DNA from: an uncultured Eubacteriales bacterium
GTDB taxonomy: Bacteria > Bacillota > Clostridia > Oscillospirales > Acutalibacteraceae
DNA length: 64,000 nucleotides
Direction of reading: 5' to 3'
Assembly (NCBI GenBank): GCA_934446475.1
Contig: CAKSEH010000006.1
Span: 1-64,000 of the forward strand
Notes under the pieces: generated by a model
What the model saw: the letters and a program-made list of their open reading frames with translations, nothing else
The model's database searches: none
What the model was told of the DNA's origin: nothing
Position numbers and translations under genes: made by a program
Shown here: positions 53,135-63,500 of the stretch, piece after piece
How the letters are laid out: each line of letters opens with the position of its first letter
Position numbering within the stretch: position 1 is the stretch's first letter

Positions 53135-54766
53135 ATGTTCAAGACGCTTAAAAGTGAGAAAAAATGGATATTTATTTACCTTGTATTTTCCATTGCGCTT
53201 ACTGTTTTAAGGTTGTTAGGACCGGCGCTTATCTCAACATTTTTTGATAGCGCCGAAGCATCCGATATCGAATTTTTACTCAAAATAGTAATCGCTATGC
53301 TTGCTGCATTCCTCTTTTCGGGATTTTTGGATGTCTTATGCAGTATACTGGATTTAAAAGTCAAAAACAGAATAATTATTAAATGCAAAAATGAATATCT
53401 TAAAAGACTTTTAAAAATGGATTATGAGGACTTAGAAACAATAGATTTCGGAGAAAAGAAAAACCGATATGATTTAAACGATGTTTACTCAAATATTGCC
53501 GTATCTTTTGTGGCAAATACTATTATTGAGATATTCACTTGTGTTATAGTGTTCATTTATCTGCTTACCATAAATAAAATTATGGCAGCAATTCTGGTTC
53601 TGTCGCTGTTTATAAATTCTGTACTTCAATATAAGATAGGAAATAAAAGTTATAAATTTTCAAAAGAGATCACAAAGACCGAAGCTAAATATGAAGGAGA
53701 AGTAGTAGCCTCTTTAAAGAATATACCATATATCAAAACGAATAATTGTGCCGATATCATAACCCGACACATACTTAACACTCACACAAAATTGGCTCAA
53801 AGTCAGGAAAAACACATAAAGGAAATATCATATATAGATAATTTGAGCTTTGAAATATATAAAATTATAGAAGTTACTCTTTTTGCCGTTGCGGCTTATA
53901 TGCTTAAAAACAATACCATTACGGTAGGTCAGATATATGTATTTATTTGCTATATGGGTTGGGTAGATAATGCGTTTTCTACAATTTGGAATAATATTGT
54001 TACATATAAATCCGCCAAGGCCAGAGCAGATGTTATAAAATCAACATTTAAGGATTCCGGTTATGTCAATGACTTTAAAATAGAAAACGAATCGATAAAT
54101 ACATTTTCACTTTCGAATATAGGATATAAATATCGAAACGGTGATTTTGAGCTTAAAGATATCAACATAGATCTTAAAAAGGGAGACTTTGTAGCCGTGA
54201 TCGGTGAGTCAGGCTCCGGAAAATCCACCCTTATGAAAGTTATAAGCGGTCTCTACCATCCGTCTTGCGGTAAAGTAATGTATAATAATCATAATATAGC
54301 GTTACTTTCGCCTGAAAACAGATCATCGGTAATTGCTTATGTTTCGCAGAATATAGCAGTTATGGACGGAACGGTTCGTGAACTTGTTGATTTTTTGAAA
54401 ACTGATTGTTCTGATGAAATAATATGTAAGGCATTAGACACTGCAAATTTGTTGCCTTTTGTTAACAAACTTAAAAGCGGAATAGATACATACATCGGAG
54501 AGGGAGCAATAAATTTGTCAGGCGGTCAATTACAGCGTCTTGCAATTGCTCAAGCTATGGTGTATGAAAAACAAGTATATATTTTTGATGAAGTGACTTC
54601 CGGTCTTGACGAAGAAACGCAGGAACAACTTATAAATAATCTTAAAGAAAAATCAAAAGATAAAATAATGATTTTTGTAACGCATAGGCTAAACACTCTG
54701 GGTCATTTTAACAAGGTTTTTGTAATGAAAAACGGCTTGCTTAAAAGGCAAGATATATCACAATAG
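53135..54766 (+). CDS. Lone ABC exporter of unknown substrate
   Basis: 543 aa from ATG 53135 (GAGGTG at 53121-53126). Membrane domain ~1-310 and ATPase with Walker A GESGSGKSTLMK, signature NLSGGQLQRL, Walker B VYIFDEVTSGLD and switch His in VTHRL. It looks more AT-rich than the neighbouring ABC pair (runs of ATA, AAA, GAT codons), stands alone between terminators and has no partner or peptide precursor gene nearby. Could be a homodimeric exporter acquired by transfer. Confidence 0.88.
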   Translation: MFKTLKSEKKWIFIYLVFSIALTVLRLLGPALISTFFDSAEASDIEFLLKIVIAMLAAFLFSGFLDVLCSILDLKVKNRIIIKCKNEYLKRLLKMDYEDLETIDFGEKKNRYDLNDVYSNIAVSFVANTIIEIFTCVIVFIYLLTINKIMAAILVLSLFINSVLQYKIGNKSYKFSKEITKTEAKYEGEVVASLKNIPYIKTNNCADIITRHILNTHTKLAQSQEKHIKEISYIDNLSFEIYKIIEVTLFAVAAYMLKNNTITVGQIYVFICYMGWVDNAFSTIWNNIVTYKSAKARADVIKSTFKDSGYVNDFKIENESINTFSLSNIGYKYRNGDFELKDINIDLKKGDFVAVIGESGSGKSTLMKVISGLYHPSCGKVMYNNHNIALLSPENRSSVIAYVSQNIAVMDGTVRELVDFLKTDCSDEIICKALDTANLLPFVNKLKSGIDTYIGEGAINLSGGQLQRLAIAQAMVYEKQVYIFDEVTSGLDEETQEQLINNLKEKSKDKIMIFVTHRLNTLGHFNKVFVMKNGLLKRQDISQ

Positions 54767-54817
54767 TTATTGAACAAAAAGGCTGAATTTTATCGTGCAG
54801 GTATTTATAAATATTTC

Positions 54818-54862
54818 AAAGGACTGCCGCAAGCTGGAATTTTTAGCTTACGGCAGTCCTTT
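54818..54862. terminator. Bidirectional terminator between the ABC exporter and sigG
   Basis: 12-bp AAAGGACTGCCG/CGGCAGTCCTTT with inner AAGCT/AGCTT. Confidence 0.88.
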
Positions 54863-54863
54863 A

Positions 54864-55628
54864 TCAGTTCTTTATTCTGTCTATAACGCTCTTTTCAAGT
54901 CTTGAAACCTGAGCCTGTGATATACCGATTTCTTTTGATACCTCCATTTGTGTCTTGCCCTGCATAAATCGCAGGGTCAGTATCGTCTTTTCCCTCTCGG
55001 AAAGCTTTTTGATTGAATCTTTTAAATATATCTCGTCAAGCCAGTTTTTATCATCATTATTGTCACCGACCTGGTCAAGCACATAAACGGTGTCTCCGCT
55101 GTCGGAATATACGGGGTCATACAAGGAAACCGGATCGACTATGCTTTCAAGAGCCAAAACCACATCCGCCTTAGGAATATTCAATTCTTTGGCTATTTCG
55201 TTAACCGTCGGCTCACGCTGTGTTTTATTCATCAGCTTTTCCTTAACCTGCATAGCCTTGTATGCCGTATCTTTTATCGAGCGGCTTACCCTGACGGGAT
55301 TATTATCCCTTAAAAAGCGACGTATTTCGCCGATTATCATAGGAACAGCATAGGTTGAAAAGCGCACTCCCTGACTTATATCAAAATTGTCGATCGACTT
55401 TATCAGACCTATACAACCTACCTGAAAAAGGTCGTCCGGATTTTCACCCCTGCCCTGAAATCTCTGAACAACGCTGAGTACAAGCCTCAGATTGCCGCTT
55501 ATCAGCTCATCTCTTGCTGCGCTGTCGCCGTTTTTTACTTTTTTTAGAAGTTCTTCCTTCTGAGCTTCTTTTAAAAGCGGTAAATTTGATGTATCGACCC
55601 CGCAAATAACTACCTTACTGTTATACAT
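54864..55628 (-). CDS. sigG: Sporulation sigma factor G
   Basis: 254 aa. VVICGVDTSNLPLLKEAQ is the sigma-G N-terminus. Region 2 (NPDDLFQVGCIGLIKSIDNFD, RFSTYAVPMIIGEIRRFLRD), region 3 (REPTVNEIAKELNIP) and region 4 (KTQMEVSKEIGISQAQVSRLEKSVIDRIK) are complete. Late forespore sigma factor. GGAGGTG before ATG. Unlike Bacillus, sigE and spoIIGA are not adjacent. Confidence 0.95.
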   Translation of the reverse strand: MYNSKVVICGVDTSNLPLLKEAQKEELLKKVKNGDSAARDELISGNLRLVLSVVQRFQGRGENPDDLFQVGCIGLIKSIDNFDISQGVRFSTYAVPMIIGEIRRFLRDNNPVRVSRSIKDTAYKAMQVKEKLMNKTQREPTVNEIAKELNIPKADVVLALESIVDPVSLYDPVYSDSGDTVYVLDQVGDNNDDKNWLDEIYLKDSIKKLSEREKTILTLRFMQGKTQMEVSKEIGISQAQVSRLEKSVIDRIKN

Positions 55629-55725
55629 AAAAGCACCTCCGGTTTTACCTTACATTAAGTATTGCCGAAAATGTCCGTGCATAAACCTTAAATCTCAAAT
55701 TGCTTTTTTATAAATGATTATAGAA

Positions 55726-55753
55726 TGTCGAAACTCCAAAAATTGTTTCGACA
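55726..55753. repeat. Hairpin 1 of a hairpin ladder
   Basis: TGTCGAAAC/GTTTCGACA, 9-bp perfect stem with 10-nt loop, 14 bp left of the inverted-repeat element. Confidence 0.6.
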
Positions 55754-55767
55754 AGCCGATTTTATGG

Positions 55768-56046
55768 GCTTAGACAATACAATCAGGGTACAATGCTTTT
55801 TTGAAGAAATGGCGCCGTTATCGGCATTGTTGCTCTCCACTCACAATACGTCAGTATTCTTCGGTCGAGCGCCTCGCCGCTGAACGGTGCCATTTTCTTA
55901 CAAAATCTTCGACCCATAGCGAGAAAATTTTCCGCTTATGAAGTCGAGGAATGCGGGAATACCGGCGTATTTCAAATGACGAGACAATATAAACGGACAA
56001 ATTTTCCGCTATGGGAAGCGTTGTACCCTGATTGTATTGTCTAAGC
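55768..56046. mobile_element. 279-bp MITE-like element with 26-bp perfect inverted ends
   Basis: Bases 55768-55793 and 56021-56046 are exact reverse complements (outer ends GCTTAGACAATAC / GTATTGTCTAAGC). The interior has further dyads, e.g. CCATAGCG near 55914 and CGCTATGG near 56008. No transposase; the 65-codon frame inside shows no protein character. I see no clear target-site duplication. Size and ends fit a non-autonomous element, but a large hairpin RNA is an alternative. Confidence 0.6.
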
Positions 56047-56175
56047 AAAATTGAATTTTCACAAATTTAATTTTGCTTATATTCATTGCAATGGACATTG
56101 ACAAATTTTTAAAGAAAATTTGTGACCAAATCAAAGATTTGGTGTCAAAATAGTGTAGTTTTACACTATTTCGAC
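56044..56175. repeat. Four consecutive hairpins right of the MITE-like element
   Basis: Perfect or near-perfect stems follow each other: 56044-56077 (15 bp, one G-U, loop TCAC), 56101-56123 (ACAAATTTT/AAAATTTGT), 56125-56143 (ACCAAATC/GATTTGGT) and 56144-56175 (GTC-A-AAATAGTGTA against its complement, one mismatch). The first shares three bases with the element end. No T-tract or gene. The rest of the gap (56176-56270) shows nothing I can name. Confidence 0.65.
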
Positions 56176-56270
56176 TTTCAATAGCCATTATGCTGACTAT
56201 AAAAAATCGATATGCGTAAATACCTTTTGGTTCCTCGTCATATCTCTGCGCCTGACATTTTTTAACAAGC

Positions 56271-56299
56271 TTGACAGGATTAAGAGCTTATTGTATAAT
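56271..56299 (+). promoter_or_regulatory. Perfect consensus promoter with no obvious gene
   Basis: TTGACA (56271-56276), 17-nt spacer, TATAAT (56294-56299). The first plus-strand gene is the XRE regulator at 56531; the transcript would cross tRNA-Thr antisense. Confidence 0.75.
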
Positions 56300-56343
56300 T
56301 ATCATATAATAACTTAAACGGTTGATGAAGGTACGATAAACTT

Positions 56344-56376
56344 GCAAATAAAAAAAGCTCCGATTTTACGGAGCTT
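56344..56376 (-). terminator. Terminator of tRNA-Thr
   Basis: AAGCTCCG/CGGAGCTT hairpin then TTTTTTTATTTG on the minus strand, starting at the CCA end. Confidence 0.88.
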
Positions 56377-56451
56377 GGAGCTGAAGATGGGACTTGAACC
56401 CACGACCTGCTGATTACGAATCAGCTGCTCTACCAACTGAGCCACTTCAGC
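56376..56451 (-). tRNA. tRNA-Thr (anticodon CGT)
   Basis: 76 nt with encoded CCA. Acceptor GCTGAAG/CTTCAGC, D-arm GGCTCAGTTGGTAGAGC, anticodon stem-loop CTGATTCGTAATCAG with CGT (bases 56416-56418), T-arm GTGGGTTCAAGTCCCAT. Reads ACG codons. Confidence 0.95.
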
Positions 56452-56474
56452 AAAATAAAAAACATTGCCATATG

Positions 56475-56503
56475 ATTATACATTTAAAATCATATTAAGT
56501 CAA
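56475..56503 (-). promoter_or_regulatory. Promoter of tRNA-Thr
   Basis: TTGACT (complement of 56498-56503), 17-nt spacer, TATAAT (complement of 56475-56480), ~24 nt before the tRNA. Confidence 0.8.
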
Positions 56504-56530
56504 GTAAAAAATCACTGAGGAGGGAAATTT

Positions 56531-56983
56531 ATGGACGAACTTGAATTTTTAAAGCCGATAAACCGCAATATTTATGCATATCGGAAAACCTCAGGCTATA
56601 CTCAGGGAGAAGTTGCCGATTTGTTGGGTCTTGAAAGAAACACATACGCAAAGCTCGAGCGGTACGGTAATCCCACAGTTGATATGATAAAAAAGATGTC
56701 CGAAGCATTTAATGTGCCTATGCACGGATTTTTCTATAATAAATCCATAAACATAAGTCCCGTAATCAAAGAATCGACATTTCCTAAAAAGTCCCTTGAA
56801 ACTAAAAAGCCGCCTCCGCTCTTCCTTAACAGTCCCAATGTATTTGACAATTCGGAAATTGTTCCCACGAAAAGCGAGGCCGAAATAATCAGAATGCTGA
56901 GAGCACTTAATGATGATGACAGGCAGGATCTTACACACACAATAAAGAAAATTTACAACGAAAAAAAGAAAAAAACACTGTAA
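56531..56983 (+). CDS. Small XRE-family regulator
   Basis: 150 aa, GAGGAGG before ATG. HTH_3 domain at ~9-70 (IYAYRKTSGYTQGEVADLLGLERNTYAKLERYGNPTVDMIKKMSEAFNVP). The linker (~75-120) is Pro/Ser-rich and unconserved-looking; the end (EAEIIRMLRALNDDDRQDLTHTIKKIYNEKKKK) is helical and resembles the C-terminus of XRE regulators in Clostridia. No clear promoter directly upstream other than the one at 56271. Target unknown. Confidence 0.88.
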   Translation: MDELEFLKPINRNIYAYRKTSGYTQGEVADLLGLERNTYAKLERYGNPTVDMIKKMSEAFNVPMHGFFYNKSINISPVIKESTFPKKSLETKKPPPLFLNSPNVFDNSEIVPTKSEAEIIRMLRALNDDDRQDLTHTIKKIYNEKKKKTL

Positions 56984-56988
56984 TATCC

Positions 56989-57028
56989 AACAGGCAAGCG
57001 GCGTAAACGCCGCTTGCCTGTTAATTTT
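56989..57028. terminator. Bidirectional terminator between the XRE gene and addA
   Basis: 15-bp AACAGGCAAGCGGCG/CGCCGCTTGCCTGTT with TAATTTT on the plus side. Confidence 0.9.
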
Positions 57029-57038
57029 AGTCTTTGAT

Positions 57039-60000
57039 TTAAACCCTAATTTCCTTTGAAAGGGCAAATGAGTATATTATTCTTTCCTTTACGGGTTTTG
57101 CAAATATCTTTTCACACGCCTTTGAATAAATTGTAAGCTGTTCCTTATATGTATTTTTAAGTTCATCTTCATTTTGAACCCTGTCTGTTTTGAAATCGAC
57201 TACAACTATACCGTCATCTTCTTCAAAGCACAGATCAACAGCTCCCTGAATTATAACGGGTGTGTTGCGGACCGATTCGGAAAGTTCACTGTCAAGCTTA
57301 AAGGCAGGTACTTCGGTCATAAATTTCATTTCCCTTCGAACATCCGGAGACGAAAGAATTCTGCCAAAAAGACTGCTTTCAAAAAAATGCGATATAAGCG
57401 AAATATCAATACTGTCAGCCTCTTTTTCCGAAATAAATCCGTATTCAAAAAGGCGCTGCTTTTCCCCGCTTAAATCGGGTTTTGAGGAAATATCGCAGTA
57501 CTGCATAAATTTATGGATAGCGGTTCCCCTTTCCGCAGGAGTAAGTCCGCCCTTAAGCATAAACGAGGGACGGGAAGAAAATCCGAATTTAAGATTTTCC
57601 TCTCTGTTTGCAACTGCCGAAACAGACATTTTTGCCTGAATTTTTCTAAGTTCATCGTAAGGATAGCTATACTCTGCATTTTGTTTTATCCTGTTTGCGA
57701 TCTCCGTATCGGCAACGCCCTCGGCATTTTGATTTTCCGATGCTGCATTTTCAAACGACGGCACACCGTTTATCACTTCAAAACGGCTTTCGGTCTGCAC
57801 AGGCATAATATTAACGCAGGAAAGTTTTCTGAAAGCTCCGCCGTCGGGATGGCGGAGAGCGGCTGCGATTATCCAATCGTTCATACATACAGTGCGTTTT
57901 ATGAACGCCGGACTTACCCCGTGCAGCACCTTTGTCGCTATATTGCCGATACGCTTTTCAAGGTCGTTTGCGGAAGAAAAAATAACAAGCGAGTCCTCCG
58001 CCCTTGTCATAGCAACATAGAGGAGTCTCATTTTTTCATCCGGCATAGACATAGCGGTTTGCTTTGAAGCAATGCGATGACCCAGAGAATCTTTTTCGGC
58101 TTCGGTGCGTTCATCAAAGTATTTAAACGTCAGTCCGTTTTCGCCGTCAAACAGTATCTTACTAATAGAGTCGTTTCTGTTAAACGTCGAAGAATTATTT
58201 GCAAGAATACAAATCGGAAACTGCAGTCCCTTTGAGGAATGCATAGTCATAATACTTACGGCGTTTTTATCGGGAAGGGAGTCGGCTTTGAATTTTTTGG
58301 GATCGCATTCAAGAATATAATCGACAAACGCCGATATACTCCTGCCGCAATCCGAGCCGAAGCCCTGTGCATATTTAGAAAGCGAAATCAAATTATTTCT
58401 TCTTATATTTCCGTTTGGCATAGCCGAAACAAAATTTATTATATCGGTTGTTAAAACGAGCTTTTCTATAAGTTCCGGCAAGGGCAGTAATGCCGCCAGT
58501 CTTCGCATACCGAGAAGTGATTCAAGAAAACTCTCAGCCTTTGTATTACCTGTTTTCGCAGCCGTATGAACCGCAGAATAAATATCTCCCGACTTACATT
58601 CGTTTCTTATTTGCGCAAGTTCCTCTGCACTGAAAGAAAACATAGGGGACATCATAACCGAAATAAGTTCCGCATCATTTTTCGGATTATCTATAACCTT
58701 AAGAAGTGAAAGCATAAGAATTATTTCATAAGTTTCGTTATACGGCACATTTTCTGCGCTTACCGGTATATTCCTTGCCTTAAGTGCCTCAACAATAGGC
58801 GCTTTGCTCGTTTTAATGGAATTGACGAGTATTGCAAAATCCCCGTAGGTTGCTTCTTTGAGTTCGCCGTCGCCCGTATGAACCACAGCTTTTTTTGCCC
58901 GGACGGTTTTATATATATAATCTGCAATCGCTCTTGCCTCAGTGTTAATAAGCTTATCGTCACCGTCAACATTTGCACAGTCCGTAACAACTATTTTAAC
59001 CGCCGTCTCACCGTTATCTTTAAATCGTGCGGCAGGATTAAGCTGTTCGGAATCGTCATATATATATCCGTTTTGAAGTGTCCCCTGAGTTGTTTTAAAA
59101 AAGTAATTTATGAACTCGCAAACGCCCTTGCGACTTCTGAAATTATCGGAAAGTATGATCTTTTTAGGTTCGTTTTCGTCTGTGCACAAATCGATATCCT
59201 TATAAGAGTTTTTCTTTTTAAGGAAGTTCTTCGGGTTTGCGCCCCTGAAACCGTATATACTTTGCTTCATATCCCCTACTGCAAAGAGGTTTTTATCATC
59301 CTTTGACAGAATTGAGAAAAGTGTGTTTTGCAGATCGTTGACATCCTGAAATTCATCCACAAGGACTTCATCGTAACGCTCGCAAATTTCAGCATTTTCT
59401 TCTCTTTTGGAAATTTTACCGTTTTCATCGCAGGTACAAAGAAGGTTAAGCGCAAGCTGTTCCGTGTTATAAAAATCAAAATTATCAGCCTCATTATACG
59501 CATCAAACAGTTTTTCGGAATATTCGTCAACAAGGCTGCAAAAAAGCGACACTGCGCCCCTTTGAAAATCTATATCCTTTTGAATATCGACAACGCTTTG
59601 AGAAAATATCTCAAACAGTTCATCGGTGTCCTTTTTTAACGAGGCTTTTATAGCCTTTATGGAGTCTATTGCGGGATCACCCTTGACCTTTGAGGAGGGC
59701 AGATTAGGGTATTTGACCGAAGCAAGCAGCGCCCTTAATGAATCCCAGTCTTTCTTTGAAATCTCATTTTCTATACCTCCCACAATAAAAGAGGCTTTTT
59801 CGGCGAAAGCTATATAACCGTCCGCCCCGTCGGAAACGCAGGCTGAAAGATCGACTATACTCTCAATGCTCTGCTTTAAAAACCCGATATATTCTCTCGC
59901 TGCCTCAAAAGCATTGTCATACCACGGATGGCCTTTTGAAAAGGGAATATAATACGGCTTTTCAAGTCTTTTTATAAATCTTTCGGGAAACGGAAGCTGA

Positions 60001-60542
60001 CGACTGTATAAAAACACCTTTGTTATCGCTTCGGTGAGGCTTCGTTCGTCATTCTCACAGGAGGTAAGTTCGAGAAGAGTTTTAAATTCATCGCTCTGCT
60101 CCGCAAACAAAGGCGCCGTTATTTCGGACATAACCCTTTGTGCCAGTGTATCGAGAATTCCGGTATTTCCTACCTTAAAATCCGGTGAAACCCCGCATTT
60201 TTCAAAATTTTCACGGACAAGATTTATACAAAAGGAATCTATAGTGCAGATATCTGCGCCGGAAATGAGTTGTTTTTGCTTTAAAAGCCCCACATCGTCA
60301 GGATGTAGACGGCACTCCTCAAAAAGTCTTTTTTCAATTCTGCTTCGCATCTCGGCGGCGGCGGCATTTGTAAAGGTAACGATAAGGAGCCTGTCCGCAC
60401 TTACGGGATTTTGTTTTTTAGAAAGCATTTTTATTACCCTCTCCGTAAGCACTGCGGTCTTTCCCGAACCGGCAGCGGCGGCAACAAGAACATTTCCCCT
60501 TGCGTTTATCGCTTTTTCCTGCATAGGCGTAGGCTTAAACAT
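57039..60542 (-). CDS. addA: ATP-dependent helicase/nuclease subunit A
   Basis: 1167 aa. UvrD-like helicase: Walker A AAAAGSGKTAVLTERV, LIVTFTNAAAAEMR, VDEFQDVNDLQ, SIYGFRGANP, and VAMTRAEDSLVIF. The RecB-type nuclease domain is at the C-terminus (QGAVDLCFEEDDGIVVVDFKTDR). Processes double-strand breaks to 3' tails for RecA. Overlaps addB by 8 nt. Confidence 0.96.
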   Translation of the reverse strand: MFKPTPMQEKAINARGNVLVAAAAGSGKTAVLTERVIKMLSKKQNPVSADRLLIVTFTNAAAAEMRSRIEKRLFEECRLHPDDVGLLKQKQLISGADICTIDSFCINLVRENFEKCGVSPDFKVGNTGILDTLAQRVMSEITAPLFAEQSDEFKTLLELTSCENDERSLTEAITKVFLYSRQLPFPERFIKRLEKPYYIPFSKGHPWYDNAFEAAREYIGFLKQSIESIVDLSACVSDGADGYIAFAEKASFIVGGIENEISKKDWDSLRALLASVKYPNLPSSKVKGDPAIDSIKAIKASLKKDTDELFEIFSQSVVDIQKDIDFQRGAVSLFCSLVDEYSEKLFDAYNEADNFDFYNTEQLALNLLCTCDENGKISKREENAEICERYDEVLVDEFQDVNDLQNTLFSILSKDDKNLFAVGDMKQSIYGFRGANPKNFLKKKNSYKDIDLCTDENEPKKIILSDNFRSRKGVCEFINYFFKTTQGTLQNGYIYDDSEQLNPAARFKDNGETAVKIVVTDCANVDGDDKLINTEARAIADYIYKTVRAKKAVVHTGDGELKEATYGDFAILVNSIKTSKAPIVEALKARNIPVSAENVPYNETYEIILMLSLLKVIDNPKNDAELISVMMSPMFSFSAEELAQIRNECKSGDIYSAVHTAAKTGNTKAESFLESLLGMRRLAALLPLPELIEKLVLTTDIINFVSAMPNGNIRRNNLISLSKYAQGFGSDCGRSISAFVDYILECDPKKFKADSLPDKNAVSIMTMHSSKGLQFPICILANNSSTFNRNDSISKILFDGENGLTFKYFDERTEAEKDSLGHRIASKQTAMSMPDEKMRLLYVAMTRAEDSLVIFSSANDLEKRIGNIATKVLHGVSPAFIKRTVCMNDWIIAAALRHPDGGAFRKLSCVNIMPVQTESRFEVINGVPSFENAASENQNAEGVADTEIANRIKQNAEYSYPYDELRKIQAKMSVSAVANREENLKFGFSSRPSFMLKGGLTPAERGTAIHKFMQYCDISSKPDLSGEKQRLFEYGFISEKEADSIDISLISHFFESSLFGRILSSPDVRREMKFMTEVPAFKLDSELSESVRNTPVIIQGAVDLCFEEDDGIVVVDFKTDRVQNEDELKNTYKEQLTIYSKACEKIFAKPVKERIIYSFALSKEIRV

Positions 60543-63500
60543 TCTCTTTGTTCTCCTCCCTTATCCTTTCTATAACCTCATCCTTGGTAAGCTTTTCAAC
60601 CGATCTCGGCACATTGTTTTCCGTTTTGCACACACAGGAAAAATCACAGTATTCGCACGCCGACGACTCAATGCCGTCTATAGGGTCGGCTTCTATGCTG
60701 CCGTTAAGCAGATCCTGTGCGGTATTTTTCAGCTTAAGTTCAATAAAAGCAAATATATCTTCAAAATCATTATCTGTAATAAAGCTCCCTGCGGTCCTTG
60801 TGCTTCCGTATTTAGGTATGAATTTACCCCCGTTTTCCCTTTCCATTGCATATACCACCGATTCGTCGTCAAGCACCATACCGTCCATACGGATGTTTTT
60901 ACCGTCCGTGTTCCGTTTTGCTTTCATATACAAGACCCCGGCGGGCTTTTTGCCGAATGTGCCGAACTTAACAAGAGTGTAAAGATAAAGAAGCATCTGC
61001 ATATTTTGCCCGAAAAGAATATCGGGAAGTTTAAAGGTTTTGCTGCCGCTTTTATAATCGATGACCCTTATATATCCGTTCCATTCGTCAACCCTGTCAA
61101 CCGTACCCTCAAGACTTACCGAACCGTGATCATCAAGCGGAATATCTATGGCAGGAACTTCTCCGTCGTCACCTATCTTAAGTTCGCATTTGACAGGGAT
61201 AAAATCCGACTGCGCAAATTCTTCCGACAAACGCATTACGACACAGTAAAGCGAGCGGCGAATATTTGAAACAATATACTTAAGTCTCGGTATTTCGGTG
61301 CTTCTGTATCCTTGTATACCGTCAAGATATTCGTCTGTATACCTATCGACGGACTCCTTGATTTTTGCCTTATCAAGTTCGCCTATTCCCTTACCGTATT
61401 CCTCTATCATCTTCTGCAAAACATAATGAATGAGCGTACCCTTTTGCATAGCGTTCATCTCGGCAGGATAAATACGCCTTGCCTTAAGACCGTATTTAAG
61501 GAAATACTTAAATCTGCAATGGCTTAAATCGTCAAATTTAGTAGGCGACATTTTTATACGCTGCCCGAAAAGTTCCTTTGCCGTATCGGAAGAAAGCCTT
61601 GCGTTTTCGGCATTTCGGACAAGCCCGAGCCATTTTGCTTTTTCGTTTAAGTTTTTATTATTGCAGGCAAGCACCGTTTGGGCCTCGTCCGGAAAAGACA
61701 TTCGCCTGCAAAGCTCAAAAAACGCCCCTCTTTCTGTTTCCGGAGCATTATCAAGCGAGAGTTTCTGAGGCTCATTTACCGTTATGCAATCTAAATTTTC
61801 GGTTATTTCGCTTACAAACGGCGAAGGCATACCCTGAGAACCGTCTGCAAGGACGGCACAATAGCTTACAAACACTTTATCGGAAGCGCAGCAAAGGTTT
61901 GAATAGACCAAAAAGTCTTCATCAATCGACGCCTCAAGCGTGCGGTCCGCTATATCAAGCCCCAAATCAATAAGTTCCTTGCGCTCATTTAATCCGAAAA
62001 CTCCGCTGTTTGAAATACCTTTTGGAAAAACTCCCTGATTTGCGCCTAATATAAAGGCATATTTCGGTCTTGAAGGTCTTATTCTGTCGGCGCTGCCGAA
62101 TGCAACCTCATCCGCCATTTGAGGTATTACCCCTACCGTGGTAAAAGAAATTGCCGATTTAAGAGCGTTTATATAATCCTTTGAGGAAATTTGCGTATCC
62201 GGAAAACAGGCGGTCAGAGTGTTGAAGACGGAGATCATAGCGTCCCACGAAGAACGTACGGCATCCGACATAGTGAAATCGCCTTTCTTTGAAAGCTCGT
62301 CCGAAAGTGCCGCAAATGTTTCGGGCGCTTTTACAAATCCGAGAAGATTCATTATCGCCTTGGTTCTTTCTCTCGGCGTACCCTTAAAGCAGGATTTAAA
62401 CTCTGTTAGCGGCTTTACCGCTTTAACTCTTATCTCGTTTAAATGCTTAAGCATTGATATCTGTTTTTCTTCCATACGGCTTGACAAACCGTCAGGATTC
62501 ATATCCCATTCACGCTGCCAATCGGCAGATGAAAGATTCCAGATATATGCATAGTTTTCAAGGTCCGAGATATCGGTTTCATCCGCAATATTTATCCCGG
62601 ACTTTAAAAATTTGAGTATGTTTTCACCTGTAAATGCAGTTGCCGCCTCAACCGCTCCCATTACCGCCGTTGAGACCGGCATTGACGCAAGCGAAAGACG
62701 CATATCAAAAAAGCAGCTCACGCCGTTTCTTTCGCAGGCTGCCTTTAAGGCGTTCATATAAGGAGCGGTATCTCTTGCTATGACGACAAAATCACCGTAA
62801 GCTGCGTTTTCTTCCCTTACGGTTTTTCTTATGTTTCTGGCGACAAATTCAGCTTCGTCATATATACTGTCCGCCCTGCAAACCGTAATATCCGGAGCTT
62901 TTATTTTCTCGGCTTTGCCGCTTCCCGAAAGAATTGCTTCAAGACAACTAAGGCCTGCGCAATTGTATTTGTTTTCCCTGAGCGTCACAGCTTCTGATAC
63001 GGCAACTCCGTTTTCCTCTGCATATGCCTTAAGCTTACTTACCGTCTTTGATATATTATGAAACACTCCGTACTGCCTATCGGCATCAGGGTCATATGTA
63101 ACCGCAATCGTAACCGACGGCGACTGTGAGATTATTTTTTTAAGTAATTTAAACTGCTGACCCGTAAACCCTTTAAAAGAGTCGACAAAGACGGGTCTGT
63201 TCTTAAAATAATTGTCTGTTTCGATAAAACGGCAAAGTCTTTCAAGCCTGTCCGAGGGGTCTAAAAAGCTTTCGGCTGTCAGTGCGTTATATTCGCTGTA
63301 AATAAGCGCCGTATCGGAAAGTTTAAGGCGAAGTTTTTCACCGGAGACCTCGTTTGAAGCTTCTTTAAGGTCTTCGGGATATATTCCCTGAAGTTTGAAT
63401 TCTTCAACGGTTTTAAGCATTTCATCCGCAAATCCTGCCGACGCAAAATATTTTGCCCAAAGTTTTAAATCGGAAGATACCGATTTAACGGCCCTTTGCA

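Noticed and set aside
55851..56048. 65-codon frame inside the inverted-repeat element
   Set aside because: Composition follows the repeat arms (RRYSRIPRL, RRSTEEY); no ribosome-binding site and no homology that I recognise.
60034..61269. 411-codon plus-strand open frame antisense to addA and addB
   Set aside because: Cys/Phe/Arg-rich mirror of two well-identified genes; no domain, start signal or promoter.
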